A stretch of DNA of 64,000 bases from Cesiribacter sp. SM1. GTDB taxonomy: Bacteria; Bacteroidota; Bacteroidia; Cytophagales; Cyclobacteriaceae. Both the position numbers and the translations under genes were made by a program. Position 1 is the first letter of the stretch, and each line of letters starts with the position of its first letter. Below are positions 53,789 to 63,998 of this stretch, piece by piece. The notes below the pieces were generated by a model. It was not told the DNA's origin. It did not search any database and saw only the letters and a list, made by a program, of their open reading frames with translations. Location of the stretch: the NCBI RefSeq assembly GCF_020178975.1, contig NZ_JAHXBU010000089.1:62001-126000 (forward strand). Direction: 5' to 3'.

Positions 53789-56700
53789 TTAGAATTGAAC
53801 CCTTATGCTACCGCCCACACTTCTGCTAGAAGGCAGATCAAAGCGTGAAGCCCCCTGGCCGTTACCGGTACCAAAAGCACTACCTTCCGGATCAATGTCT
53901 GGTACATTTGTCCAAAGTGCCAGGTTTCTACCTGTTAATGAAATTTTGACACCTCTAACAAAACCAAATCTGTTTGCAAATAGTGAAGATGGCAGGCTGT
54001 AAGACAGGTTCAGTTCTCTAAGCTTAAGCCAGTTGTTTTCATAAACATTAGCTTCGGTAATGTTAGAAACCTGATCCCAGTAATTAGCCCTTCTAAAGAT
54101 CGCTATGTCATTGGGTACATAGTTAGGGTTTTCAGATCCGCCAACATTTTTCACTCCATCAATAATTACTGGATTTTCACGATCTTCTGTGACAGCTGCT
54201 ACACCATAGAATTGCAGTAGTTCTGAAGTACCACTCCAGATGTAACCACCCTTGCGGAAATCGAATAAGAAGTCTAATTCAATGCCTTTAAAGTTTAAGC
54301 TGTTACGTAAACCGCCTGTCCAGTCTGGCTCAACATGGCCTAAAGATTCGGTGCCACCAATTAGCGGGAAGCCGTAGGTAGTTGAAGTTGGGTCAGAATC
54401 CACAAGTATGTTGCCATTTGGATCACGCTGATAGGAAGTTCCTCTAATGATTCCATAACGCTGGCCAACCTGTGCCTGAATAGAAGGATCGCCAGAGAAA
54501 CCACCAAGATAGATTTGATCAACTCCCTCAATGATTTCTACAACTTCTGTTCTGATTCTCGACCAAACTAGTGATACATCCCATCTGAAATCTGAAGTTC
54601 TGATTGGGTTCAGTCCTAAAGCTACTTCCAGACCTTTAGAGTCAAGCTGCCCGGCATTTGCTAAGTAATTAGTATAGCCTGTGGTAGGGGTTATATCTAC
54701 TGGGAAAATCAGATCAGTAGATTTAGTATAGAAGTAAGTCGCATCCAAAGTAACACGGCTATCCAGGAAGCGCAAATCAACACCTGCCTCATAGTTAGTA
54801 ACTGTTTCTGGCTTAATATTTGGATTACCCAAAATGTCATTTGCAGAATAACCAGGCACACCATTCACAGGAAAGGCAATACCATCTGTAAAGCCATCAC
54901 TGAAAGCGGCCGCGCTAAATAGTGGACTTAGGGAGTAAGGAGCCGCATCGTTACCGGTTCTTGCAGCACTTAAGCGGAGTTTACCGAAGTTAAACGCACT
55001 TCCTCCAAAATCGAAAGCATCGGTGAATGCAAATGCTAAGCTAGCAGAAGGATAAAAGAATGATCGCTCTTCTACCGGCAGGGTGGATGACCAGTCATTA
55101 CGTCCTGTTAAGGTCAGGAACAGATAATTCTTGTAGCCCAAGTCAACCTGACCATATACACCCATCAGCCTTCTCCGTTCATCCGTTTCTACTGGAACTT
55201 CTTTGCTGGAAGTGTTATCAATGTTCTCGAAACCGGGCACTACAAAGTTAGTTCCTGCAATGCCTTCATAAGAATACGTCCGCTGATTAACGTTCCAACC
55301 AAGTAAACCGTTAAAGCTGAACACATCTCCACCGAAATTATTATCATACCCTAAAATCAGGTCTGAATTAATTTCCTGGCGGCGTAAGTCATCGTATGCA
55401 ATTCTGCCATTCTGCCAGCCCCCTGTACCTACTTCATAGAAAGACTTCGACTCTTCGTTCATTACGTCTGTATTCAGGCGATAGTCCAAACGAAGGTTAT
55501 CGTTAAAACTGTAGCCTAAATTCACTGCACCAATTACACGGTCATTAGCATTTTTGTAATAGGTGTTGTTTGCAGACCAGAACGGATTATCAAAAGAACC
55601 TCCACGAAAGTTAATTTGTGATCCATCTTCACGCTGGTAACCATAACCTGCCAGATCATAGCTAACTGGTGTATGGAATAATGAAAAAATTGGGTTGCTA
55701 CCTGATTGGCCTAAGAAAGGCGTGTTACCTCCAGAGTGAATATAGTTGAGGTTTATACCGGCAGTAAACCTCTCTGTTCTTCTCTCTGCATTGATACGGG
55801 CAGTATAGCGATCAAAGTAATTTCCTGGTAAATAAGATTCCTGATTCTGGGCACCTAAAGACAAGTAAAAATTAGATTTTTCGTCGCCACCGGCAAAGCT
55901 TAAGTTGTTAATTGCAGTGCTTCCTGTCTGAAGGAACTGTGATCTTGGATCGTAAACACGCATCGGAACTTCTTGTCCTAAAACGTTAGTGTGCATTTGT
56001 CCTTCTATACGAGGACCAAATGAACGGGAAGTTCCATTGGAGTAAACAAAGTCCTGCGATCCCTGCGCATACGTATTTTGATAATCAGGCAGGCGCAGTG
56101 GCTCGTCTACCATATAAGTAGATGTAAAGTCAATATCGAGTTCACCTCTTTTTGCAGCGCCTCTACCTGTTTTAGTTGTAATGATGATTGCGCCGTTTGC
56201 AGCACGAATACCATAAAGGGCAGCAGCGGCCGGTCCTTTTAGAACAGAAATAGATTCAATATCCTCAGGATTGATATCAGCTGCTCTGTTAGGCTGCGCA
56301 ACACCCGTTACGTTTGTTGATGCGCTGTTACCGTCATTTGCATTGCTGATGATGATACCATCGACAACAAATAGTGGCTCGTTGTTACCAGTTAAAGAAC
56401 GTGCACCACGTAGGGTAACACGTGCACCCTGGCCTACACCACCCCCACTGGAAGTAACCTGAACACCAGCAACTTTACCTGATAATGCATTAACCACGTT
56501 TGTAGACCTGGATTCTGAAATTGCTTCACCAGAAACGGAACCTACAGAATATCCCAGAGCTTTCTGCTCTCTTTCGATACCCACCGCAGTTACCACTACT
56601 TCCGATAAGGTTTCAACATCCTCGGACAGTACAACATCAACAACAGATCTGTTACCCACTGTTACTTCTTTATCGGCATAGCCAATAAAGGTGAAAGTGA

Positions 56701-56902
56701 TAACAGTGTTGTTGCCCGGAACCTCTAAACGGTAGTTACCATCCATGTCGGTAACGGTACCTTGGGAGGTACCTTTGATCCTAACGGCTACCCCAGGCAA
56801 CCCTTCCCCATCGGCGGTCACTTTGCCTGAAACAGTCCGTTGCGCCCAGGCTGAGGTTATCAGCCCAAGGAGCACGAAGCTCAGTAGTAAAATCCTCTTC
56901 AT
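53789..56902 (-). CDS. SusC/RagA family TonB-linked outer-membrane protein (system 1)
   Basis: 1037 residues. Signal peptide MKRILLLSFVLLGLITSAWA, CarboxypepD-regulatory-like domain (RTVSGKVTADGEGLPGVAV), TonB box region (LSEVVVTAVGIEREQK), plug with VTLRGARSLTGNNEPLFVVD and SISVLKGPAAAALYGIRAA, then a 22-strand barrel. Imports oligomeric substrate with its SusD. The first 100 or so codons and the promoter closely match those of system 2. No glycoside hydrolase or regulator gene is in the cluster, so the substrate is unknown. Confidence 0.93.
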   Translation of the reverse strand: MKRILLLSFVLLGLITSAWAQRTVSGKVTADGEGLPGVAVRIKGTSQGTVTDMDGNYRLEVPGNNTVITFTFIGYADKEVTVGNRSVVDVVLSEDVETLSEVVVTAVGIEREQKALGYSVGSVSGEAISESRSTNVVNALSGKVAGVQVTSSGGGVGQGARVTLRGARSLTGNNEPLFVVDGIIISNANDGNSASTNVTGVAQPNRAADINPEDIESISVLKGPAAAALYGIRAANGAIIITTKTGRGAAKRGELDIDFTSTYMVDEPLRLPDYQNTYAQGSQDFVYSNGTSRSFGPRIEGQMHTNVLGQEVPMRVYDPRSQFLQTGSTAINNLSFAGGDEKSNFYLSLGAQNQESYLPGNYFDRYTARINAERRTERFTAGINLNYIHSGGNTPFLGQSGSNPIFSLFHTPVSYDLAGYGYQREDGSQINFRGGSFDNPFWSANNTYYKNANDRVIGAVNLGYSFNDNLRLDYRLNTDVMNEESKSFYEVGTGGWQNGRIAYDDLRRQEINSDLILGYDNNFGGDVFSFNGLLGWNVNQRTYSYEGIAGTNFVVPGFENIDNTSSKEVPVETDERRRLMGVYGQVDLGYKNYLFLTLTGRNDWSSTLPVEERSFFYPSASLAFAFTDAFDFGGSAFNFGKLRLSAARTGNDAAPYSLSPLFSAAAFSDGFTDGIAFPVNGVPGYSANDILGNPNIKPETVTNYEAGVDLRFLDSRVTLDATYFYTKSTDLIFPVDITPTTGYTNYLANAGQLDSKGLEVALGLNPIRTSDFRWDVSLVWSRIRTEVVEIIEGVDQIYLGGFSGDPSIQAQVGQRYGIIRGTSYQRDPNGNILVDSDPTSTTYGFPLIGGTESLGHVEPDWTGGLRNSLNFKGIELDFLFDFRKGGYIWSGTSELLQFYGVAAVTEDRENPVIIDGVKNVGGSENPNYVPNDIAIFRRANYWDQVSNITEANVYENNWLKLRELNLSYSLPSSLFANRFGFVRGVKISLTGRNLALWTNVPDIDPEGSAFGTGNGQGASRFDLPSSRSVGGSIRVQF

Positions 56903-56939
56903 TCTTTTTTTGATTAGGTTAGAAAAATTTTCTAGGAGT

Positions 56940-56970
56940 CCAAGTTATACTTTTAAGTTAATTCAGGCAA
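56940..56970 (-). promoter_or_regulatory. Promoter of susC, system 1
   Basis: ATTG (TTG at 56970-56968), 20 nt, TAACTTGG (56947-56940). Identical layout to the second susC gene, within a block of upstream sequence shared by the two. Confidence 0.6.
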
Positions 56971-57842
56971 TACCATACTTGAATATTGCCGCTTTCCCTC
57001 TCAAATATTTTTATTCTCCTCATAATAACGACACACTATTTTGCTAAAGAGATGGAAACCCAAATCTGCATTTTTCAATGATTTTATTTCTATATGAACT
57101 ACTGCTAACGATTGAATCTATATCAGGGCATTGATTCATCATTGTGAAAATGTTTACATATATAATTATTTAAATCCCTTCAATCTTGACCTCAAATTTA
57201 TCTACCCCTTAAATAAATAATTCATAATATTATAATTTATATTGGATGTGTATAACATTCCCGTCGATATATCCTTATATTTTTAATATTCCGATACCGT
57301 TGTTAATTATTTAAATAAAATATAAACAATGAAACTAACCCTCAGCCAGATAAACACATTCCAGGATATGACAACATTGCAGGAACAACAGCTAACCGCT
57401 AAGCAAAAAAATGGCTACATACATGAGACTTAATAGTTACTCACTTTCTCAAAAATTCTACATTATTCACTTAAAAAAATTACCTGCATAAAATGTTGAA
57501 ATCTAGTATTAAATCGATACGAATCATACACCAAAAGTTCTTTCAATGAGTCTGCTTTACTTGCTATTTTCCTGATTCTGTATCTGTTGAATGTTTTTTT
57601 ATATGACAAACGGCCTGGCTATACAAACCCCATAATACAGAACGATATCAGCAAACAGAAAAATTGGGTAGCCTTAAAACAGAAGATAATTTTGCGTTAA
57701 TTAACCTGCAGCTGATGGTCTACAGTTGGCGTTTATACTAATCAGCCCATGATGTATCATATATTGAACGTGACTGTTGTACTTAAACATGATACACAAC
57801 TACTGGATTGTCTCCCACCAGGATTATGTAGCGTTTAAAATG

Positions 57843-57883
57843 AAAAAAGTCCTCTGGTAAGATAGCTCTTACCAGAGGACTTT
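57843..57883 (-). terminator. Intrinsic terminator of the second SusCD operon
   Basis: Perfect 17-bp stem (57846-57862 with 57867-57883; core CCTCTGGTAAGA / TCTTACCAGAGG), 4-nt loop, T run on the minus strand. Confidence 0.92.
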
Positions 57884-57941
57884 ATAAGTAGAATAATATT
57901 GGCTGCTGATTATGAACAACAGCTAACTAAATTAGAATCAG

Positions 57942-59408
57942 TTACTTTGCCGCTGGCCAGGTATCACCTGGTGCATTGGGGTTTTGATCCTCTTCGTTTA
58001 TTGCTGGATTTGCATCAATCTCGGCTTGTGGGATCAATAAGAAGAAGCGGTAATCATTAGGCTCCAGCGCAAATCTAAATGCAGCCGGGTGACTCGCATC
58101 CCTAGACCATCCCATTTGTAGTCTTCTATAATCCGGGAAATCAGCCAGACCTTCAGCATAGAGTTCTTTTCTGCGCTCTAGAAGAATTTCCTCAATTAGG
58201 GCATCGCCAGTGTTACCAGAAGGAGTCGTAAACATTGGGTCACGATTGCTTTGCAGTTCAAACAATAATTCTGCAGCAGCATCTTCGCTTCCTGAGCGTG
58301 CCAGGCCCTCTGCCTCAATCAGGTACATTTCAGCAACACGCATCAAAACAACATCTTCGCCAAAGTCAGGGTTTGCTTCAAACTTTTCAACATCGTACAA
58401 CACATCATTAGCAATAGGCGTAAACAGGTTCCTGACATCAGTTTCAGAAAACTCAGCTACAAATGTTGGGTTAGCTTTTATGGTTGGCGTATAGCGAGTA
58501 CCATCCCAGAAAGATGCAAAGCTACCATAATATAGTGTTTGATCAGCCGAGAAAGGCAAGCCCCAGATCCACTCTGGAGATTCAAGCACATCAAAGCCAT
58601 CTGCATAAGAGGCAGGTGCCAAACCAGCTCCATAAGTAGTTCTGGCACTATTTGCCGCTGTTGCCGCTTCGCTCCAAAGGCCCATGTGCAGGTAAACTCT
58701 GGCGAGTATACCATCGGCTACTGCTTTGTTAATTCTCCATTTGAAATCTCTCTCAACTGGTATGTTAGCAGATGCATACTCCAGATCAGCTCTGATTACG
58801 TCATATACTTCACCAACAGATTTTCTGGGATTACCAGTAGAAGCTACACTAGCTGATTCCAGGTAAATCGGAATACCAACATTGTCTCTGCCTGCGGCAT
58901 AAGGAAGTGCATATTCTTTCACCGCTTCAAAATACATAAGGCCCCGGATGGCACGAGCTTCTGCTATGAATTCTTCCTTCTGATTTTCGCTCAAACCAGA
59001 AGCTTCTACTCCTTCAATCAGAAGGTTCATGCTGTTGATGATCTCGTATGCCATATTCCATACAAAATTAACTTTTCTGGAATTTGAGCTTTCTCTGGCA
59101 AGATAGCGGTATTCAAAAGCCATCCACTGAAATGCAGGTTGAACAAAATCATTGCCTACCACAGTGCGGGTGTTCATCAAAGATCCGTATCCTTCCGAAT
59201 CATCGTTACTAGCTGTAGTATTTGCAAGTTCATCATTAAAGCCCCTCAGCGCCCTGTAGGTTCCTGTTAGGAATGCCCTTACACCCTCTGGCGAGGAGAA
59301 AACAGCCTCAGAGCCTACTTCAGCCTGTGGTTGTGGTTCGTCTACGAAATCTTCACACGACATGATGAAGACGCATAGAATAAGTGAATATATATATTTC
59401 AATTTCAT
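57942..59408 (-). CDS. SusD/RagB family nutrient-binding lipoprotein (system 2)
   Basis: 488 residues, lipobox FIMSCEDFVDEPQ. Classical RagB/SusD: early helix with FSSPEGVRAFLTGTYRAL, IAEARAIRGLMYFEAVKEYA, SVGEVYDVIRADLEYA, RINKAVADGILARVYLHMG, ILLERRKELYAEGLADFPDYRRL. 16 nt after susC of system 2. Different subfamily from the SusD-like protein of system 1 (52264). Confidence 0.93.
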   Translation of the reverse strand: MKLKYIYSLILCVFIMSCEDFVDEPQPQAEVGSEAVFSSPEGVRAFLTGTYRALRGFNDELANTTASNDDSEGYGSLMNTRTVVGNDFVQPAFQWMAFEYRYLARESSNSRKVNFVWNMAYEIINSMNLLIEGVEASGLSENQKEEFIAEARAIRGLMYFEAVKEYALPYAAGRDNVGIPIYLESASVASTGNPRKSVGEVYDVIRADLEYASANIPVERDFKWRINKAVADGILARVYLHMGLWSEAATAANSARTTYGAGLAPASYADGFDVLESPEWIWGLPFSADQTLYYGSFASFWDGTRYTPTIKANPTFVAEFSETDVRNLFTPIANDVLYDVEKFEANPDFGEDVVLMRVAEMYLIEAEGLARSGSEDAAAELLFELQSNRDPMFTTPSGNTGDALIEEILLERRKELYAEGLADFPDYRRLQMGWSRDASHPAAFRFALEPNDYRFFLLIPQAEIDANPAINEEDQNPNAPGDTWPAAK

Positions 59409-59424
59409 TTGTAGTCAAGTTAGT

Positions 59425-62400
59425 TTATAGATTTATCTCGATACCTGCCGTTACAGTTTTGTAGATAGACGACCTGTTATTTGTCTGACCAGGTAACAGA
59501 CCACCGATACTTTGCTCCGGATCTAATCCTTCGTATGGGAAGAATGTGAACAGGTTATCTCCCTGTACAAAAACTCTTAGACCACGGATAAAACCAGACC
59601 TAGAAATTAGATTTTCTGGTAATGTATAACCCAGGGTAATGTTACGAAGGCGTCCATAAGATGCATCTCGTAGAAATCTGGTAGATATTGATGCACCCTG
59701 GTCGGTAGAATTCAAGCGGGGTACATCTGTGATATCGCCTTCCTGCTGCCATCTTCTAAGTATATCAGTGTGTTTTTGCTGACCTGGCCTCAGGCCACCT
59801 TCCATCAATCCTAAATAGTCTGTATCTAATAGCTTACCTCCAAGGCTAAAGTTGAACAATGCGCTTAAGTCTAAACCTTTGAAACCTAAACGGGTATTAA
59901 ATCCACCTCTACCCCATGGTAAAGCTGTTCCAGCAAATATTCTGTCACTTTGCGCAACAGACTGGCTGGTTGTTGTATCTCTGCCTACAACATTTCCAGC
60001 TTCGTCCAGAACATTTCTATACCACATAGGCTCACCGGTAGAAGGAGCAACGCCTGCCCACTCCCTGATGAAAAAGTCATATACAGTTCCACCTTCTACA
60101 CGCTTGAAGTTACCTGTAATAATCTCTTCCTGAGGTAGTTCGGTGATTTCATTCCTCTCAAAAGCCATGTTTGCACCAACACTCCAGGTTAACGCGCCAT
60201 CGCGTAGAATATTATAATTTAAAGCTACCTCAATACCTTTATTGCGTAAGCTGCCTACGTTCTCCAGGATAGAGTTTGTTCTTACACCCAGTGAATTAGA
60301 TAGTGGACGAGCAAAGATCAAGCCTTCTGTATCTTTTGTATAGGCATCTACACTACCTGTTAGTTTCTCCCTAAAAAATCCGAAGTCTAAACCAACGTTC
60401 GTAATTGCAGATGTTTCCCATGTCAACTGTGTGTTACGTAGTGGTCCCACATAAATACCCGGGGTACTCAGCTGATCCCAGCCTGTTTCAAATACGTTTT
60501 CAGCAGGGAAATAAACCTGGTTTAACTGGTTATCCTGTATAAAAGAATTACCAACCTCGCCATAAGATCCTCTTAATTTCATAAAGCTTATGAAATCAAT
60601 GCCATCCATAAAGCTTTCGTCACTGATCACCCAAGAACCTGATACAGAATAAAAGATGCCTTCTCTGGACTCAGGTGCAAATCTTGAAGATATGTCCCTG
60701 CGCACAGAACCCTGAACAAAATACTTATTTCTAAAGTCATATTGTGCCCGGGCCATTAAGCTTCCGATTCTTTCTTTGTTTTCTGCTCCGCCGATCGCTT
60801 CGAGCGTTGCTGCAGAGTTAAGCTCATATAAGCCTGGGAAAGGCAAGCCAGTTTTGCTAACATTCAAAGTATTGATTGTAAGATCATAGGCCTCCTGTAA
60901 CAGTAGAATATCAACCTTGTGATCTTCATTGAATGTATTGGCCCAGTTTAAACTGTTGGTCAGGGTCCATTCTGTTCTAAAGTCCCTGTTCCTGCCAATT
61001 CTTCCTCCCACCGTTCTGGCTGAACCAACTGTTGGGTTGGTATAGGTTGGGTTATCATAGGTATACCTGTTCAGGGTAAAACTAGTTCTAGCCTTGAACA
61101 TGTCCAGGAAGGAAGCTTCCAGGAACGCCTGTGTAGTATTGAAGAACCTGTTATCTACGCTACGATCCAGCGTTGTTTGCGCAACTGCGTTAGAAGGTTG
61201 AAGAACCGGACGCACTGCATTGATTGGTCCTTCATTTTGACCATCATCAAAAATAGGATTACCAGCTGGGTCCAGAATTAAATTACCATCTACATCTCTT
61301 CTATAGATGGGGTAAATGCTGGACAAGGTTCTAATATACTGAACAGAGTTATTGAACGAAGTACCAGACTGCTGTGGGAAATTAGAAGTAGAGCTTGAGA
61401 TAGACTGCCTTAAGCCTGCACTCAACCAATCGGTAAGCTCAGCATCAAGGTTAAGCCTGCCTGCAAAACGCTCAAAATCAGAACCTATTACAACTCCATC
61501 CTGCTTCAGGTAGCTACCACTAAAAAAGTAGGTAACCTTATCAGATCCACCAGATACGTTCAAGTTTGCATCATGGCGGGTACCTCTTTGTAAGAGCGCG
61601 TCTTCCCAGTCAGTTTCCCATTTCAGGGTCTGGCCTGGCAGAAGTTCGCCATTTGGTCCAATGGGTGATTCTAAACCTCCATAAGGGTTGTAGCCTATAC
61701 GTCCAAGCAGCTCATCTGAAGCAGTCTGTCCAGGTGTCGCATCGCCTGTTAATCTGGCATCATTATAGAGCGCTTCCCATTCAAGGCGAAGGTTTTGCTC
61801 TGTATTTACAAATGGATACTCATCAACAGCACGCTCGGAAAAACCAGATGAAGCAGTAAAGTTGATTCTTGTATCGCCTGCTTTTCCTTTTTTAGAAGTA
61901 ATAAGAATTACACCTGAAGCAGCCCGTGAACCATAAAGTGCAGCAGCAGCAGCATCTTTCAGTACAGAAATAGACTCAATCTCGTTTTGATCAATAGTAT
62001 TAAGATTACCTGTATACACAGCACCATCTAATACAATCAGGGGCTCTGAACTAGAGTTGATAGAAGAAATTCCCCTGATTCTTATTTGTGGGGTAGAGCC
62101 TGGCTGACCTGATCCGGTAACAATGTTTACTCCAGGAACGGTACCCTGCAGCGTTCTACCAATATCAACAACCTGCTGCTGACGAATCAGTGTTTCATCA
62201 ATTTGGCCAACAGCACTGGTAAGGCTTCTTTGAGATTGCTCTCCGTAAGCAACTACTACCACTTCTGATAATTGCTCTACATCCTCAGCTAATGTTACAT
62301 TAATCACAGATTGATTGCCCACAGTTACTTTTTTCTCGGCATATCCAATAAAGGAAAATGAAAGTACTGCATTGTTACCAGGAACTTCTAGCCTGTAATT

Positions 62401-62565
62401 ACCGTCAACATCAGTAACGGTACCTTGGGTGGTTCCTTCAATTCTAACGGCTACTCCAGGCAAACCTTCCCCTTCGGCGGTCACTTTGCCCGAAATAGTC
62501 CGTTGCGCCCAGGCTGAGGTTATCAGCCCAAGGAACACGAAACTCAGTAGTAAAATCCTCTTCAT
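59425..62565 (-). CDS. SusC/RagA family TonB-linked outer-membrane protein (system 2)
   Basis: 1046 residues. Signal peptide MKRILLLSFVFLGLITSAWA, CarboxypepD-like domain (RTISGKVTAEGEGLPGVAV), LSEVVVVAYGEQSQRSL, plug with PQIRIRGISSINSSSEPLIV and SISVLKDAAAAALYGSRAA, long barrel ending TAGIEINL. Beyond about residue 100 it diverges strongly from the other SusC. Two-gene operon with susD and a strong terminator. Confidence 0.94.
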   Translation of the reverse strand: MKRILLLSFVFLGLITSAWAQRTISGKVTAEGEGLPGVAVRIEGTTQGTVTDVDGNYRLEVPGNNAVLSFSFIGYAEKKVTVGNQSVINVTLAEDVEQLSEVVVVAYGEQSQRSLTSAVGQIDETLIRQQQVVDIGRTLQGTVPGVNIVTGSGQPGSTPQIRIRGISSINSSSEPLIVLDGAVYTGNLNTIDQNEIESISVLKDAAAAALYGSRAASGVILITSKKGKAGDTRINFTASSGFSERAVDEYPFVNTEQNLRLEWEALYNDARLTGDATPGQTASDELLGRIGYNPYGGLESPIGPNGELLPGQTLKWETDWEDALLQRGTRHDANLNVSGGSDKVTYFFSGSYLKQDGVVIGSDFERFAGRLNLDAELTDWLSAGLRQSISSSTSNFPQQSGTSFNNSVQYIRTLSSIYPIYRRDVDGNLILDPAGNPIFDDGQNEGPINAVRPVLQPSNAVAQTTLDRSVDNRFFNTTQAFLEASFLDMFKARTSFTLNRYTYDNPTYTNPTVGSARTVGGRIGRNRDFRTEWTLTNSLNWANTFNEDHKVDILLLQEAYDLTINTLNVSKTGLPFPGLYELNSAATLEAIGGAENKERIGSLMARAQYDFRNKYFVQGSVRRDISSRFAPESREGIFYSVSGSWVISDESFMDGIDFISFMKLRGSYGEVGNSFIQDNQLNQVYFPAENVFETGWDQLSTPGIYVGPLRNTQLTWETSAITNVGLDFGFFREKLTGSVDAYTKDTEGLIFARPLSNSLGVRTNSILENVGSLRNKGIEVALNYNILRDGALTWSVGANMAFERNEITELPQEEIITGNFKRVEGGTVYDFFIREWAGVAPSTGEPMWYRNVLDEAGNVVGRDTTTSQSVAQSDRIFAGTALPWGRGGFNTRLGFKGLDLSALFNFSLGGKLLDTDYLGLMEGGLRPGQQKHTDILRRWQQEGDITDVPRLNSTDQGASISTRFLRDASYGRLRNITLGYTLPENLISRSGFIRGLRVFVQGDNLFTFFPYEGLDPEQSIGGLLPGQTNNRSSIYKTVTAGIEINL

Positions 62566-63464
62566 TCTTTTTTGATTTGTTTAGAAAAATTTCCAGGGTC
62601 CAAGATATACTATTCGGCTAATCATCACAATACCATACTTGCATTATGTGCTATTAACGCTGAAATATTTTTACTCTTCCCTTCTTTACGACACACTATT
62701 CTGCCAAAGGGTTGGAAAGCAAAACAGTCCTTTTTCAGGACTAACTGTGGACAGTCAAAACAAAGTTCTCGATTAAATTTTAGCTAAAACAGCTAGTAGG
62801 CCAGCGTATTTTTCATCAAACCTGACACCCAATTTCTCACACTGTAAAAAAAGTAGCTTCTACTATGGCAGGCACAAAAAATACTACTCCGTATTATTGC
62901 TAAGGCCTAAAACAGCAGAATAACCTATTCTTTAATTATTGTACTGGCAGTTTCAGAAACATTTCAGTTGCCGAAAATACAACTGCAGAAAAATTCAGTG
63001 TAGTAAGAGAAAAACAATACACATCAGGATTGTCAGAATTTGCCTGCACATTTACCGTCTTGTAAAACATTGAGGAAAGCTAAAAATCTATGATCTGAAA
63101 TTTATGAGCCAAAAATATCCTACCGTTTCATGTATTGATTGCTGCGTTTTCACCTAAAAATCACCTTGTTAAGCCTCCTAAATTTTTAGCTAAAATATGC
63201 AAAACATACATTAATGATGTAGAAGGGCAGTGCAGAAACATTTGCCAGTCCCAATTTTCCAGGTAGCAGAGTTTGGTAATACTATTTATAATAGCCCCTG
63301 TCATCAACGAACGGCTTGACTATATAATTCTTTTTACAGCGGAGGACCGGCAGCACAAAACAACAATGGAGACCTTCATGACAAAATATTATTCTGCCAC
63401 AAGTCTCCAATCCTATTTTTTATACTTAATATAAAATGTTTAGGCGCAAATAGCTCTACTGTGT
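62566..63464. other. Long intergenic region upstream of susC, system 2
   Basis: About 900 nt, AT-rich. The first 175 nt are the promoter block shared with the other susC; the remainder shows no gene, repeat array or clear terminator. Confidence 0.5.
62600..62630 (-). promoter_or_regulatory. Promoter of susC, system 2
   Basis: ATTG (TTG at 62630-62628), 20 nt, TATCTTGG (62607-62600), one mismatch to TAnnTTTG. Predicted start near 62593 gives a 28-nt leader. Confidence 0.6.
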
Positions 63465-63998
63465 TTATTCAACTTCCCACCAGGATGGCTTTTCTAAGGT
63501 GGTAAAGCCTTTCGAATATTCCATACAATCCAGGCATGGGGGTGCCGGGGGACCAGGCCCATAACTTACCTCACAATCAGGCTTCAGGGTATTTTGTACA
63601 TAATACGACAGATCCCTGATATCAAAATACCAGCGCTTTGCCTGTTCATCTACCACACTAAAATATCCAAAGGCTCGCTTATCACCACTCACTGCTTTAA
63701 TGTTGGTCTGCAGGTTGTAAAGAGGCGTATCAAAAAAAGCATTCTTTTCTACCTGCTCCTGCATTTCGTTCCAGAAACTGAAGCTGCTCTCTGTTAGTGA
63801 CTGCTGGCTAATGAGCACCGTAAAGCGCTCGAAGATCCGCTCGTTTCGTATTGTTTCTATGAAGAACAGGTCTTTTCTGTAGCCACCGGCATTATCCTGC
63901 TGCAGTGTATAGCCGGGAAGATATTTTGCATTGTTTACCCAACACTTAAAATTAGGATTGCTGGATCGTGCAAGCGGTGCTGTGTAAATCCAGTGCGA
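63465..63998 (-). CDS. Protein of unknown function, 5' end outside the window
   Basis: The frame is open from its stop at 63465 to the right edge (177 visible residues), so the gene begins beyond the window; a GTG at 63818 is internal. Visible segments include LARSSNPNFKCWVNNAKYLP, RKDLFFIETIRNERIFERF and YFDIRDLSYYVQNT, ending with a Pro/Cys-rich part (GPGPPAPPCLDCMEYSKGF). I recognise no family. The CLDC motif could bind metal. Confidence 0.55.
   Translation of the reverse strand, partial: SHWIYTAPLARSSNPNFKCWVNNAKYLPGYTLQQDNAGGYRKDLFFIETIRNERIFERFTVLISQQSLTESSFSFWNEMQEQVEKNAFFDTPLYNLQTNIKAVSGDKRAFGYFSVVDEQAKRWYFDIRDLSYYVQNTLKPDCEVSYGPGPPAPPCLDCMEYSKGFTTLEKPSWWEVE

Larger units (their letters stand above)
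56903..57941. other. Long AT-rich region between the two SusCD systems
   Basis: About 1 kb. Contains the susC promoter (56940-56970) near the left end and the terminator of system 2 (57843-57883) near the right end. The middle (57060-57840) is AT-rich with short frames only; no gene, repeat or RNA was recognised. Confidence 0.5.

Noticed and set aside
57060-57840. Possible small genes in the AT-rich gap between the SusCD systems
   Set aside because: Only short frames with biased composition; no start, motif or hairpin supports a gene or RNA.
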